From: Cinclus cinclus
Lineage: Eukaryota; Chordata; Aves; Passeriformes; Cinclidae
Direction of reading: 5' to 3'
DNA: 64,000 nt
Assembly: GCF_963662255.1 (NCBI RefSeq)
Contig: NC_085052.1
Coordinates: 10,189,807-10,253,806, forward strand
Both the position numbers and the translations under genes were made by a program. The notes beneath the pieces were generated by a model that searched no databases, was not told the DNA's origin, and saw nothing but the letters and a program-made list of their open reading frames with translations. Position 1 is the first letter of the stretch; every line of letters begins with the position of its first letter. Shown here one piece after another: positions 13,132 to 26,780 of this stretch.

Positions 13132-16100
13132 AATTGCTCACAAAACTGTGGGTGCTAGGTCTTTAGAGAATGTTTCTTACAGAGAAGAGAAGAACAGAGG
13201 GCTCTTTCTTGTCTCCTTAGCTGGAATGCTGTGCAGGCTTCCTGACTGGGCTTGCTGCGAATGTTGAATGGCTGAAACACTGTCTCAGAATGAGCTGAAC
13301 ATTTGCAGCTTTGCAGGTCTTTAGTAAACACAGGGACCAGTGATGGGATTGATGTCAATTTAGTCTTCTATCCTCAACTACTAATAAAGATTTCCTGTGC
13401 AGTCAATGGAGCCAGGGAGAAATATTTCCAGTGATTTATCTCATCCCAGGACAGACACCTAAAGGGGATTGAATTCCTCATAGATATCCCTTTCTGTATC
13501 TACTATGTAAGGTGATGGAATACATGCTCTGGATGGGTCGAAATGCTTGAGATGAATCTCATTGTTATGCACTATTCCTTATGCCAGGGAAATACTATGC
13601 CAGGTATTTCTCCTCATTATTTCTAAGTAAAAATGAACACCATTAGCAACCTGACATTTTCACTGAGAGGATATGGTTCTCTTTTTACTTACACAGGAAT
13701 GAAAAAAAGGTGCATCTTCATTAAAGCCAACAGATTTTATCTAGTGTAAAGCTGGTGGAAGATAGCGAAGGTCTTTTATGTTCACTGTACATATGGCATG
13801 AAGAATGTCTGAGCACAGCCCTGGAAGGTGTTAAACATAAAAAGTAGTTCATCCAGACACCTTTGCAGGATAGAGAAAATAATTGTTTCCAGTCAATGCT
13901 TGAATTATTTTTGTATATAGAAAGATTTAGTTGTGGGTTTGTTCTCATCTCTTACCATATATTGCACAGTATATGCAGGACAACTACATCATTTTCTGAC
14001 ACCATAAGAATTAGAACTTTTTTCCCAATGAGAAACTGAGTTTCTTGCTTTAAGAGATGGTTGAGAAGAAAACAAGATGACATTGCACACTCCTTATACT
14101 TTTGAACATATTAACATGAGCTGGAGAAAAATTTCAAGATGTCTTCGACAGCACCTTGCCCTTAGCAAGTGATGATGGTGAATATGCAGCCACAAAAGTA
14201 ACGGCACTTCAAGCACTCTGTTCCCTGACCAAGAAGATCCCAGAGGAATGAGTGAGTGATAGAGCTCTGTCTTTGTGAGGATAGTCTGTCTGCAGAGCCA
14301 AGAAAACACCCGTGTCAAGGTGAAAGGATCCCCCAAGTCAGTACACCAAGTCAGGATGGGTAAGATGTACCTGGTCTCCTTGCTTTTCTCTTGCCTCTCA
14401 GGTTTGCTCTTGCTCCTGGTGAGCAGGGCTGTTCTAGGTTGTGTGTACGTATGTGGCAGTAGCATCATCTCTGATGGATCTTTTGTTACAACAAACAAAT
14501 CTCAATTAATGATAATAATAATGCAGGGGTTAAATGGAAAATGAAAGCAGTTGAGGGCTGCATCACTGCAGGTTCATTTCTTGAGGATCAGTCTTGCAGT
14601 CCCATCCCCCAGATGATTGGTCTCACCTGTGGGTTTTTGGGCAATGATAAAGAGCTGAGGTACACACTGAGATAATTATACTGTTGGTTGTGGTCCAGTG
14701 ATGGCTTAAATTTGCAACTTGTTAGAGAGTTTATTGGATTGCCTACCCAAGCATTTCTTAGAATAAACAGTTTTCCCTTAGTTTTGCTGAAACTTCACAT
14801 GCTTAGAATATGATGGTTAAAGGCAATAAAATTTCAGCATGTTAAATATCATAAATTTTGGATGTTTGGTAAAGCAGAACTAATCTAGTTTTAAAGTAGA
14901 AGGCTTTCCTCGAACACATGGAGTTTGCTGAGGAAGCCAGCCCTTAGTCCAGCTGGAGGCAGAAAGGGCAGGATGGATTTGGTTGCAGTGCAATACCCAG
15001 ATTGTGCTGGGGACATTGGCACCTGGCTATGCCTGCAGACAACTCCTCTTCCTGCAGCAGCTCCTCTGCAGTGGCATTTACAAGAGGAAAAAAAGCCAAG
15101 AAATATGGAAACTTCTGCTCCTCCTCTATCTGAGACCCAGTTTTAACCTGGACTGGGTTCAAGCTTTGTTGGAAGGGAAAAGTCTGAAAAATTGCTTGGA
15201 AATCTGTGAAGTCTGCGTATGTAATCAGATTTCTAGCTGAGCAACAGGAAATGAGTTCTGATCCCATCTACATATCTACAACTTTCTGTGGATGAGGAAG
15301 AAAAGTTTGTTTTTATCGTTGAAGAAGATTGAAAAATGGAGTTTCCCTTGAGAAATTCTGATATTTAGACACTTGTTTTAATCACAGATTCGAATGAAAA
15401 AATTTAAAGATCAAAACTTTGGGGAAACAAACATCTATTGATTTATAAATGTCAAGTTGCATTGTTTCCACAGGTCTTATTCTAAGATGTTTTGACTGTT
15501 GCTGACTGAGACAATTTGTTTGAGTGCATTGGCACATTGGGATTTGGTTATTGGTCGTCTCTGTGCCTGTGCTGGCACCATATTTTGTGCTCAAAGTCCA
15601 TGCTCAAGTTATGCAAATCTGCATCACTGTGCCTCCTGGGGCTTGTAGTCCGATGAGGGCAAATAACCTGAAATGAATGATGAAAGTGATGGGGCTCACA
15701 CAGATCACTCAGACAGATGAAGAGTTTTAGAGTGACTTCCTCCAACCAAACATTTATATTTTCATTAAATACAATTATTTCAAAATTATTTTTTTCCAAA
15801 AGTCTAGACTACGATGGGACTGAGTTTTCTGGGGTTAAAAATTCAACAGGTTTTGTGTTTAATATTGAAAATTCTTATAACTTTGTTCTGCAGTTACTCA
15901 GTTTTCAGTGCAGCTTCACCTACCTATTTATTTTGTGTTTATAGAAGTGAAATAATAGTACACTGTGCTGCCAAGATTTTTTTTCTAGCTGGGATGCAGT
16001 GAACTCGTATTTCACTTTTTGTAACAGATGTGGGTATAGTTTTTCCTTTAAACCCACTTCAGTCCTGTGACTTGCCTCCCTTTTCATCTATGTCAGGTTA

Positions 16101-17680
16101 ACAGGGTATATCAGTTTCAGCATTTGTAACAGACTTCTGGAGCTACTTAACCATGACAAGGATTGCAAGGGCATGCCTTAACTTTTGGTAACCTAGCTGG
16201 TATGACTGTAGGATCAGAGAAGATTTTGACCTTCTACCCCACAAGGCATATTTGGTGTTTTTCAACTCAATGAGTGGGTCTAATAAAAAGCCAATTTCTC
16301 TCCCTGTTCTCCCTATACAAGGAACATGTAAAAGGAGAGCAAGGGTTGTTTGTAGCCCATTCAATGTAATGGCAGATGCCATCCTGACTCATTGCAGGCT
16401 GTATAGCAAACATGATTATGGAAGTGTGAGCTTTAGGTTATCCCCTTCTGTTGTCCCAGAACAAAAATGTCATCAAAATAAAATCCTTCCCTAAAGGAGA
16501 CTATGTTCTCACTTAGTTCCTACACCATTTTTGTCTTGTTTCCAAAAGCAGATCTGTCCTGATTGCTTAAGTTTGTCTCAGCCAAATTTCAGGGGGGATG
16601 AGGATATCAAGCTTTCGTGTTTTCCAGGGAGGCACGTAGCTGAGCAGAGGGTCTGAAGAACCCACCCATGGTAAATGCTGAAGGATCTACGCAGGAGAAA
16701 GGCAACTAAAGTGTTGTGAGGTCCCTGTTCCCTGGCAGGCATCTCGGGTGCTCCCTGGGGCTGGCTGGAAGCAGGGGGGTCACCCCTGGGGAAGATCACC
16801 TTTGACTGCTCTGCAGCTCACACAAATTGGCCTCTGGTGCTGCAGTGCCTCTGGCATCAGCTGGGCTGAGATATGTAAATATTAGACAGCACGCAGAAGT
16901 TTGCCCTTGTCAACAAAAATCAAGTCAGGACTGAGCTTTCTGAAGAAGGAAACATTCTCCCTCGTGTTTTAACAGAACAGGGAATTGCCCTGACCGTGGT
17001 GGTACTTGTGACCCCTCTCCAGGCCATCAGAATTTGGGTGCTGAGCTGTGGCCAAGGCTGAATCATCACTCCTGGCTCTGCTCCTGCATCTTGATGCTCC
17101 ACACTATTACATTCTAGGGTACATTTCTTATTCAGAGTTAAAACTCTTGAGTATAAGTGATCAGTTCTTATTGATTTGAGAAGGCTGAACTTTAAATAGC
17201 TGTTGTTTAACGTCCTGGAACATTAATATTAGATTAGAAAGATGTCCCTGACTCATTGCCCTGAACATCAGGAAATGTATACATAGAACAATTCTGCTCT
17301 TCCAGGACCATGAGTGACAGTGTTGTCCTGTAATAATGAGTTAACTCTTGGGTTAGGGTTTCTTTCTCTGGGCTAGACAGAACTAGGGAGAACAATCTGA
17401 TCGTTCATCCCAGTTCCCCTCAGTCTCAGGAAACTGTAGCAAAGACTGAAGTCAGAAGCACCCACAAGAGCAAACATCCTGAGTCTCCAGCCTGACATAC
17501 CCAGAAATGTTTGTCAGCATCCCATGACAAGCTTAAGACTTTTCAAAAATATTACACCAAAACCCTCAAAAACTCCTTTGCATCACAGAAGAGGGTAGTA
17601 AACATCATAAACCATCACTACAGTTTGCTATTTTCCTTCTCCTAGTAGTTTTCTTACATAAATTTGAACTACGTATTTAC
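13132..17680. other. Non-coding stretch, no gene seen
   Basis: Unique sequence with small open frames only, none recognisable. The 16590-16800 part is moderately GC-rich with few CpG. A TTAGGG-like octamer near 17350 is far too short to be an interstitial telomere repeat. Confidence 0.55.
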
Positions 17681-17700
17681 TATTATTATTATTATTATTA
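17681..17700. repeat. (ATT)n microsatellite
   Basis: Six to seven uninterrupted ATT units, seen directly. Confidence 0.85.
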
Positions 17701-19929
17701 CCGTTTTTCTGGTCCAGAAAGTGCATGTGTATATACAATATATCTATAACCCATGCATGCACAATACATCTGAATGGGTCTCTATATGTGATTTATGTGG
17801 ATGCATACTCCTATCCCTTTCAGGTGCTTTCACTTTTCTGTTAAGACAAATAATTTTTGTGTCAGTAAACTTTCAGATAGTAGGAGTGTGGCTTTTAGGT
17901 TTTATTGTGAAATGTTTTCAAATGGTTCCAAGTCTCAATTTTTCCACAGCATCCCAATTCAGATACTCCTTTCTGGCTTGTTTGGCATGTTACCATTTTC
18001 AGAGCAATTTATTATAATACTTTAAAAAGCAGCAGATAGCTGGAATCCTGGTTTGGGTTGTGTATTGTCTCTGCATATGGCAAATTTGATGAAATTAGAG
18101 TTACTTCATTGTGTCTGTAGTTAACTTTCAGGTGCTTGAGGGCTTTAGCCATTGCAAATAAATATTATACTCATGTCTCATAGATACAAGCCCTTCTGAA
18201 TTTTTCTCTTTCCATGGCGTTTTATTCCACTCACTAGATAGTAACTCTTCCTATAGTCACCATATCTTACACAAATTATTTCTTTTTAAATGTCATGGGT
18301 GGCTGCAATGATCAAGTGAAAGAAAATTGTGCTACAGAAGGACTTAGTAATTAAAAAAGCACAACAACAAACACCTTCCAGCCAAGCAGAACAGCAAACA
18401 ACTCATTATAATTATTCCAGCCTGTTTGAACCTGCCGTCCTCTCATGCACTCAGGTAGAGCTGCAGGGCACTTCTTCTCCATCAGGACTGAATCAGTCTT
18501 TCACTCACTTCTTAGAACACAGTGTAGATAAGAGCTCTTCAATGGCAATTTGCTTGAGTTCTTAATAAGGAGAGATTTTAGAAAGCAGAGCCTAGTTCTG
18601 GCAATAAGCTAAATGTATCCGTATCTGTAAATAAGCAGATCAGAGCGCTGCTTCTCTCTCCCCTTTTCTGCCTTGTGCTTTAGAAACTGAAGCAATTAAA
18701 GGGCTGGGGTGCATTTTGATTTCCCCTTGGCTATTTAAGCTATGTGTTCCTGCAGTTGGCAAGTTGCTGTTTCCACAGCTGTTCTCCTGGTTTGTGGCTG
18801 TGAACCAGGTGCAGTGCAGGTGCCCCAGGCTGCATGGTGTGTGACAGTGCTGCTCTGTGACAGACAGAGCAGGTCAGGGCTTGGGCACTGCCCAGACACA
18901 GCTCCCCAAGAGCTTTGTAGTTATCACAGGATGTTTGGCATGCAATCTATGTTTGGAGGGTACAGATAGATTATTTCATGGTACTGGAGTGCTATTCTCA
19001 ACCTGAGCACGAGTTTTCCAGGGTCACCAATGGGAGCTGCTGCAGTGGAGAGTTTCAGAATGAGCTCAAGGATGGGTTAGAGAAAGAGATACTTTGAGAT
19101 CAAAGACGATGAGTAAAGCAATACCATGGTCAGCACCGCCTCTCATGGGTTAAGAAGGAGTTTAGGTATCAAGGAACTCACAAATAAATGAAAGGGGCAG
19201 TTTGAGGACAACGTCTTGGCTCCATTGTTGTATTCAGTAAAAATCAGAAATCTGTGGTGTTACATCATGACAACAAAATGGGAAGATGAGCCCAGTGTTG
19301 CTGAGGTGTGGTAGGAACATGCCCACAGGATGATTTGAGAACAGCACAAGAGGCAGTTTGACATTGACCTTTATGACAAGTCATGGCCAGGAAAGAAAAT
19401 ATTTGGGGCAGACCTTCTTAAAGGGAGGTTACCAAATTGTAGCAGCTAGAGCACACTGAGCAGCAGCTCAGCTGTTCTTGAAGTGGTGCCCAATTTAACA
19501 GGGAAGAAATAGTTTGGGTTGGGCACATTCATGGCTGGGCTGAGATGAGCCAGGGAGGGAGATGGGTTAGTTTTGCAATGAACTGTGCAGTGGGTAATGC
19601 GCATCTTATTTGGAGACTGTGGGTGAAATTAATCAAAAGGCCAGATAGGATCTATGTGCCAATTGAATTCCACTCAAACCTTTGTGAACAGGAATGAATT
19701 TCACCTTGCCTGACCCACAAAGATGTGTGAATACTTATCTTCCTTTCTTTAAGCATTTATTTTTATAGTTTCAATTAGCTAGATTTTTCTTTTTCAATAG
19801 TACCTTTCCTTGATGTACATCTGTCTTCAGTTTAATACTTACCAGTAACTTGACATGAATGGCAGAGATGTCTTTTGTTTGCAGTTTAATAAGGAATCAA
19901 CTGAAAAATTTTCATTTATAAAGTGAAAT
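17701..19929. other. Non-coding stretch, no gene seen
   Basis: Unique sequence. A short piece near 18975-19025 (TTCTCAACCTGAG) faintly recalls a hAT transposon end, but no partner end or target duplication was found. The part at 19600-19930 is AT-rich and leads into an old repeat tail. Confidence 0.5.
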
Positions 19930-20035
19930 CCATTTCTTCTCAAGCCTTCTGAAATAGGGGTAATGTTTGCAAAATGCTTTGAAGACAAAAAGCACTACAG
20001 TATCTAAATATTAGGTATTATTTTTATATCTTCAT
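19930..20035 (+). repeat. L2/CORE-SINE-like 3' tail, degraded
   Basis: The order of blocks matches the shared 3' tail of L2-type LINEs and related SINEs as I remember it. A CTTCTGAAATAGGGGTAA block (compare 'ctgtaaaatggggataa') is followed by TTTGCAAAATGCTTTGAAGA (compare 'ttgtaaagcgctttgaga'), then AAAAGCACTA, then a TATTATTTTTAT end. It is strongly diverged, hence ancient. No target-site duplication is visible. The exact family cannot be fixed without a repeat library. Confidence 0.55.
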
Positions 20036-23000
20036 CATCTGTGCATTTAAAATTAATACCAAAAAATCCTATTAATACCCAAGTGCCCAGTAAAGTGCAT
20101 ATCCTTCTTCTAATCTTAATGCTTGATTTTGATCTATGAACCCTCTTAATCTTTGAAATTAATTACCATGATTAAAAATGGGAGATGTTCTCCCAGAACA
20201 ATCAAATTGTTCTGTAGCAAATTCTCGTATTAGTTTTGCATAATTATTTTAATTTATTTTGACATTAAAACACAGACACACTCTCATTGCTGGATCCAGC
20301 ATGTGCACTCTCTTTAGAGCAAGAAGAAGTCTTGTTTGACTTCTTGCAGTGCAGTGGTGATCCAAGGAGCAGAAGGGGCCTTGCCTTACCTGCCTTGGTG
20401 TCTCCTGTTGGGGCAAAGGCCAGGGCTGTTGGCTTCTGAGCCAGAGCTCAGGAGAGCACATTCATCCACCATCCAAGAGAACTGACTGACTAAAATGAGA
20501 CCTTCAACAGGCAGGGCACATTTACACTGCTGATGAGAGCGTTCCGCTGCCAGTGAAAGGAATCAGCACAGTTACAGTTCCCTACAAAAACAGCAATTTG
20601 AGTTGAGCCTGAAGCCGTGTTTCTTTTAGTCCTTGTGAGCCCTCTGATTTCTACACCACTAACAGAGAACTAAATGTGAAAGTAATTTTATTGTTTTGGG
20701 GAAGAAAAATGGAGGAAAGATGGATACTTCGGTGCCTGAAGTGAACAGGGCTGACTCAAGTGTTTCCTGGCAATCAAAGCAAAAGGAAATTCTTGTTGCA
20801 GTTGGGTTTTGTTCCAGTCCTCTCCAAATACTGGTGATGTTTGAATTCAGGCTTGTGTATTTTTTTTGTCCAGTGCTAAATGCAGGTTTGCACACCTGAG
20901 CCCTGTTCTCTATTAACTATTTACAAGGAGAAGAGGGAGAATATCAAAGAGCTTACATTGTCCAGATTCCTGATCAGAACCAGTGGGAGAAAAGGGGAGA
21001 GGAAACTCTTTTAAAATATTAGTGTCAGTACATTTTGAAGGGTCTCTACATGCAGCACTTACAACCTGAGTCTTTAAGTAAGTCAGTTGAATAGTTTCCT
21101 AGGAAGATCTTTGGTATAACATAGAGAGTTTCTTTTTTTTTGTCACAAAAAATGGCAAAAAGAAAGGGGACAAAAAATCTGTGAGCTGAACAGGAAGAGA
21201 AACTGTAATAGAGTCACATCACAAGTGCCAAAAATGGATTCTTTTTGTAGATCACAACAATACAGAATTTCTAATGAGGAAAGCATTTGAGAATAGAAAA
21301 GAATGCATCCAGTGTGCAAGAAAGGCACAAGAAGATATGTCTTTTATTGCCTTTTTATTTTTTTCTGCCCCTCTCATCAGAACAATGGGAAAGGTCAGGC
21401 ATGAGCTGTGGAGATTATTGTGGCAATACAGACACTGTTGTAGAGATATGTGACAGACAAAGCAGGGAGATCATCCACGCGGAGACCTCACTGAACTAAT
21501 TGTTGCTCCAGAAAATGGCCAGCTGGCTGTGAAAGAGGTGCATGTGTGGGGGACAGAAAGTGAGACTGAGTGACCTGAGCTTTCCACATTTTCCAAAGCA
21601 GGAAGTTCCAGGTTATCACTCAAACTGAAATGACAGAGCAAGTGACTACAATCCTGCATCTTGACCTCCTCTCAGTGCAGAGAGGATTAGCTGTAATCTC
21701 CAGTCCTTACTCTCTGTATTGCTTCCTCTGCTTCTTTCTGTGGCTGTGGAAAGTACAGAAAGCTTCCATGCAATGAAAGCTAGGCCAGGGAAAGGATCTG
21801 CTCTGATGAGATTCCCCAGAAGACAATACTGCCTCTAATTCCTCCAGTTTAACTTTCTACTTCCAGAAGATTTGCCAAGGAAGGAATTTATTTTTTTTCC
21901 CTAGACAAATGTATTAATATTTAATAAAAAGCAAAGCCAGATGACACTCTTAGAGAAAATAACGAATTTACATAAATCTTTTGCTGTATTTGAACAGAAC
22001 AAGATAAATTGAAGGGGCTTAACTCAGATTTTTTTGTTCTTTTCTAAAAAAAATAATAACTATAAAATACCCAAAAGGCTTCAGCTTCAGAAAATGGGTT
22101 TTTGTGTTACTCCATATCAGTATACTTGGTCTTAAAGAATGCATAACATCCTCTCTCCCACTGATTTTTCTCCTGATTCTGACTTGCCTGCTTAGCCTGT
22201 TCTTGCCCCTAGTACCAGGCACTGGAAGATGGCTTACCAAGAAGAAACTACTGAGCCAAAGGAGGTTTTTCCACCTCAAGCTGTCTCCTTATACTCTGTC
22301 TGAGTTACTTAGTCATTTCTCAGCATTTTCACTGGTGAATGTTTATTGCTCACCCCCTTTTACAAGAGGCTCTATACAATCTGTGTCACTGTTTGAAGTT
22401 GTCTGGAGCCTAAAGGTTTGGATGGACTATTTTAAAGAAAACCAAGAGTTCGCCCCAAGAGAAGCAAAAATGAATTGTAACACTCTCTGCTGCTGGGTAG
22501 TTCCGCCTGATGCCAAGATCATTACCCAGTCCTTTAATTTCCCTTCAATAGCCTGTCAAATATGAACTCCTTCTGAATGCTGGGAAAATGCAGATTTCAC
22601 CTCAATAATTGACAGGGATCACAAAACTCAGGGATGCCACTATTGCAGCACTTTCAGCTTGGCACACTGAAGAAAGGGGACACTCAACTTTAGAGTGCCC
22701 TCACACCAATCTGTTTCACTGGTTTTCCCTTCTCTCTGCTTATATATATCCCACAGTGGTGAAAGCACCAGTAAAAGTCTGTTCAGGAAAAGAGCATTTC
22801 CCTCCTTACTCTCCATTTTGTTTGAAAGACTGCACAGGGACATTTACTAACTCTATTTTAGAAGGATATGTCAAGTCTCCTACCAGGACCCTGCACAGAC
22901 TTTTTCAGTATCAATTCACTCTCCATTGCCAAGCTTTTAAACAAAAATAAACCAAGATAATGTCAATAAATCATCTTCCCTCCTTTCCAGCACAGCACCA

Positions 23001-24429
23001 GTGGAAGACTGTGGTAAGTTATCATCTTTTTAACTATGAACCTGTCTGGTTCTTTGTCATTTATCTTGTGTCTCCCACTCTGGTCTGGCTCAAGGCTGAA
23101 CATTAGCAAATGATGAATGTGGGGCTGTCTGTCCTGGTTTGTACTGGCATTATTAACCCATATTCTCCTGAATATTTCATACCACATACATTAATCATGA
23201 GATGGTGGAGTCACGACAATTGACTTTCAGGTTAGTTGCTCACTATGAGAGGGCAGGACAGAAATGTTTGCTGTTGGGTAATCCCTGTTTTGCATTCTCA
23301 AAGATTTTCTTTAACCCTATGATGCTGATCATTGTAAAGCAAATTGGCCATTCCACATGCATTTACATCAGTATCTGCCCTAATGATGTTTTTTTTCAGG
23401 TGGCTATACTATCATACTTTGATTTGTTGTGAGTCTAAGAATGCAAAGACTCAATTGTATAACTCAGTGGTGTGTTGTTGTGTAACAACTCTGTGGGTGT
23501 AACATATAGTCATTTTTTTGTTGACTCAATAATGATCAATTGACTATTGTCCTCTTTTTCCATTCTTCCTTATATGTCTATTATTTTCTCCTTTTTTTTT
23601 TTTTTGGTTTGTGTTCTTTTTTTCACTTTGATTCATTGCCTCAGAAAACAGTTGCTATACAGAGACAGGAGCAATAGAATAAGACAGATCTTGTATTCAA
23701 TTCCCCTCTGGACATGGCTAAGCTTGCATGAGACAAACCTCTGGAGGCCCAGAGTTCAATAATTTGGTGGGGAGAATTGGACTGGCAGGGTGTGATGTGT
23801 TTCTCGTGTATGCAGGAGACAAAGTCTTAAAATTCAATCTGGAAATGAGTAAAGAACTTTGTGTCATGCTCTGTTTTACTGTCTGTTTAGGAGCACATCC
23901 ACAGAGCAATGGCTTTATGCCTGAACTTTTCTCCAGGGAACCCCTCCCTGAAAGAAGTTCATTGTGAGTGTCAGTGCTACATATGCATAGGCCTGGGTTT
24001 TCCTGGGAAACTGAGGCATATCCCTGATGATCTGACCATGAAGCAGTCTTCCTTTTCAGATTGCCATACATGTGTGTGGTAAATAAACAGATTCCCAAGC
24101 AAACAGTTGGCACAGATTTAATGATGTTTGGTTTGAGAACTACAACCTGTAATTTTTTTTTTTTAATAAAATGGTGAATACTTTTGACCCACATTAGCCA
24201 AAAAAATTCACCAAAAGGTGTCCTATTTTCTCCCTAGGCTTCTGTTCCAATGGTCCATCTCACCACTGTCTTCAACCTGCAGAACTGCTCAGTTCTGTGC
24301 TTCTGAAGGACAGTTTTCAGATGCTCTGGTAGTAGCTAAAGGAAGGGCATAAACCTGTGCCTTTAGCACCAATATAAGTAGATGAGGCAAAATTAGGAAA
24401 CATGATTTCTGAGCAATGAAAGGATGCTC
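20036..24429. other. Non-coding stretch, no gene seen
   Basis: Unique sequence with short homopolymers (T-runs near 23592-23605 and 24153-24164). Frames of 153 codons (22104-22565, +) and 158 codons (23718-24194, -) show no domain and are treated as chance. Confidence 0.55.
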
Positions 24430-25070
24430 CAGCAGCCGCAGTCATAGGCTCCTTCCTCTCGCAGCAGAGGTGGCTGCACTTCTGTCATCAAGGACATACA
24501 ACCATAAACGCATTATTTCGCCTGTGGCTGTAGGACAACATAGAGAACTATAACGAAGAGAGAATCTCCAGGAGAGCTCAGGGAGGAGCTGGGATTTTCT
24601 GCAGAACATCTGCAGATCCCCCTGCCGTGATGATTACCAAGCTACGTGTCACGTAATGAGGGGCTAAATATGGCTGAGACTACAGACACTGTAGGAAGAT
24701 GGTTAATGAGGTGCGAATTGGGTAAGAAATAAAACGGAAAGAGGAAATGAGTAGGGAGGTTCGTGTATCTGATATGGAAGAGCTCTGGAATGGGGAGGTG
24801 TACAGGGCATTTTTAGCTCCAGTTCGCATTCCTTCATTCTCAGCTGTGTGGGAGATGGATCTTTCCCCCGGCTCAGCCGGAGCCCTCGCTGTTCAGCACG
24901 ACCGCTCTGCTGGTGCCCGGCCATGGAGCTCACGCACCTTTTCATCTCGGGCAGCTCAGCCCTGCCCGGAGGCAGGGAGGGAGCAGGTGCTGGGCTGAAA
25001 GTCTGGCAGCAGCTCCCGAGAGCTCCTCGCTGGTTCTGTGATTGAAGTGAACTGCTGTGACTGGCGTGCT
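24430..25070. promoter_or_regulatory. CpG-enriched patch, candidate promoter or enhancer
   Basis: About 25 CpG dinucleotides fall within roughly 630 bases, 12 of them between 24869 and 25066, while most of the window is visibly CpG-poor. The patch includes a perfect TACGTG-T-CACGTA palindrome at 24643-24655. Its 3' half is GC-rich and contains an ATG in good context at 24923 (GGCCATGGAG), opening a 40-codon frame ending at 25045. A TATA-like CATAAAAGGCC lies at 25193-25203, downstream. This fits an unmethylated regulatory region or an alternative or lncRNA promoter, but no adjoining gene is recognised. It may simply be a local GC fluctuation. Confidence 0.35.
24643..24655. promoter_or_regulatory. 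Palindromic ACGTG-type binding site
   Basis: TACGTG, one T, then CACGTA: a perfect inverted repeat with two ACGTG cores. ACGTG is the core of bHLH-PAS (ARNT partner) and some bZIP sites. It sits in the CpG-enriched patch, where such methylation-sensitive sites tend to persist. Binding is an inference. Confidence 0.35.
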
Positions 25071-26780
25071 TGCAGATATCCAGAGGTCTCAGTGTCCCCT
25101 TGACTTCGGGCTTCAGTGCAGTCTGGCATGATGAGAGAGTAGGGCAGAGCCAGGCAGGGCCAAGGCTACCAGGGCAGAAGCACTCGGAGCTGCATAAAAG
25201 GCCCCAGAGGTGAGCTAGGATACTTTATTCTATCTTCCCTGTTATCCAGCAGCCAAACGAGCATTGATTCTTGTTAATCACAGTTTTCTGGGGAGTATTG
25301 CAGGCAGGTCTGGGGCTCCCAGGGGGAGGCACTGTAGGTGGTTTGAGTTTACATACAGCTCTGTTTGCTGCCACTTTTCCTCTGCTGTCCAAGGCTTGTG
25401 CTGGTTATTACCTATGCCCATTGCAGGAAAAGCCACAGACACTGTTTCTTCTGACCGGACATTTTCTCCCAAGCTCTAAATTGCCCAGTGATTCAGTTAT
25501 TGGGGATCCCCCTGACCATCCCATTGCTTTGTGACAAGCATCTTCCCTCTCCCAACTCTTGATAGGGGACATTCTTCTTGCTTCTCTGTCTTCAGTTACA
25601 CCAGGGAATTATATACATTTGGAAATACCCACTCATTTCCTTCCTTCTTCTCTGCTATGCTGTCATTTGATAATAATCTTTATGAAAACATTTCACTTGA
25701 ACATCATAAATTTTTATATTAAGAACTTTCAAAACTGTATACTAGCAGCCTCAGTTTCTTGATATCATTTAATTAACTTTGAAATGTTTAATTTTTAAAA
25801 ATAAACTGTGGAAAAGCCCTTAAAAGTTTAGATTTCCTTCACAGCACTGATTTAGACTTTTCATGAGCCATAAAACAGTTCCTGTGGTTTAGCTCTTTGA
25901 AAGAGAATATGTTATACCCCTGGTTGTTGCAGAGTAGGCAGTAAGATTATGGTAATCAGTAATCATTCTTTGATTGAAGGAGCATGCCGGTACACATGCA
26001 AAATGCTAGTGCTCCATATATTCCTGGCGCTTATAATTTTTACCTGCCTTTCAGGCTGAATTGCACTGCATTGCTCAAAACACATTTAGATCCTCTGGGT
26101 ACAGCAGGATTTTCAAGGTCTACAGCCATGTGCAGTGAAAGATGTGATAAATGCTGAAGTGGTTTCCTAAGTGGAATGAAGAAAACTAAAATGATACCAG
26201 TGCTGATGAAGGTGAGCAGCAAGCCTGAGATTTAAAGAGGGAAAATGACAGTATTATCAGTCAGGTATCTTGGCAACCAAGGAGCCTAGATCTTGGTGTC
26301 ACCTTTCCGTTCATATTGTCTCTTTACTTGGCACGACAAGTAGAGGTACATTTTCTTTCAGAAAATTTAATCACCTCCACTGGAGGTCATTCAAATGTTT
26401 AAGCACCTGGCCTTGCTCAGGAGCTTGGGGAATTCAAAGGGCTCATGGATATACGATACCTTCATCCACATATTTGTATAGGAAAAAAATAGTCAAACAA
26501 CCCCCCACCATCCTGAACAACCTACCAGACAGATCTGTGAAATCCAGGCAGAAAAATCACAGTTGTATAAGATACCCTGTTTATTATTGCAACATCGTAG
26601 TTTATAGGAATTTTATGCTTAGTGTTGTTCAGTGGCTGGAATTAAAATACTGTAAATCTAGGTCTTTTCTAGAGACAGCACAGGCCACGTTTTGCACAGT
26701 GAGCTGAACCAAGCATGATATCCAGGCCAAAGGTCTACCTTGAAAACTCATCTTTGAGTGATGCACTCATCTTTTTTGTA
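25071..26780. other. Non-coding stretch, no gene seen
   Basis: A TATA-like motif at 25193 is followed by a good 5' splice-site consensus (GAG then GTGAGCT) at about 25208-25215. They are only about ten bases apart, so they cannot be promoter and donor of one transcript. The rest is AT-rich unique sequence. A 145-codon frame at 26270-26707 (+) has no recognisable domain. Confidence 0.5.

Noticed and set aside
17348..17361. GGGTTAGGGTT, telomere-like
   Set aside because: Less than two units; expected by chance.
18975..19025. TTCTCAACCTGAG, like a hAT transposon terminus
   Set aside because: No second terminus or 8-base target duplication was found.
23128..23150. TGTCCTGGTTTGTACTGG, like the first bases of a common avian LTR
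   Set aside because: Similarity ends after about 20 bases; no LTR body, polyadenylation signal or partner LTR was found.
25193..25215. TATA-like box followed by a good splice donor
   Set aside because: The two are about ten bases apart, so they cannot serve one transcript; both motifs are frequent by chance.
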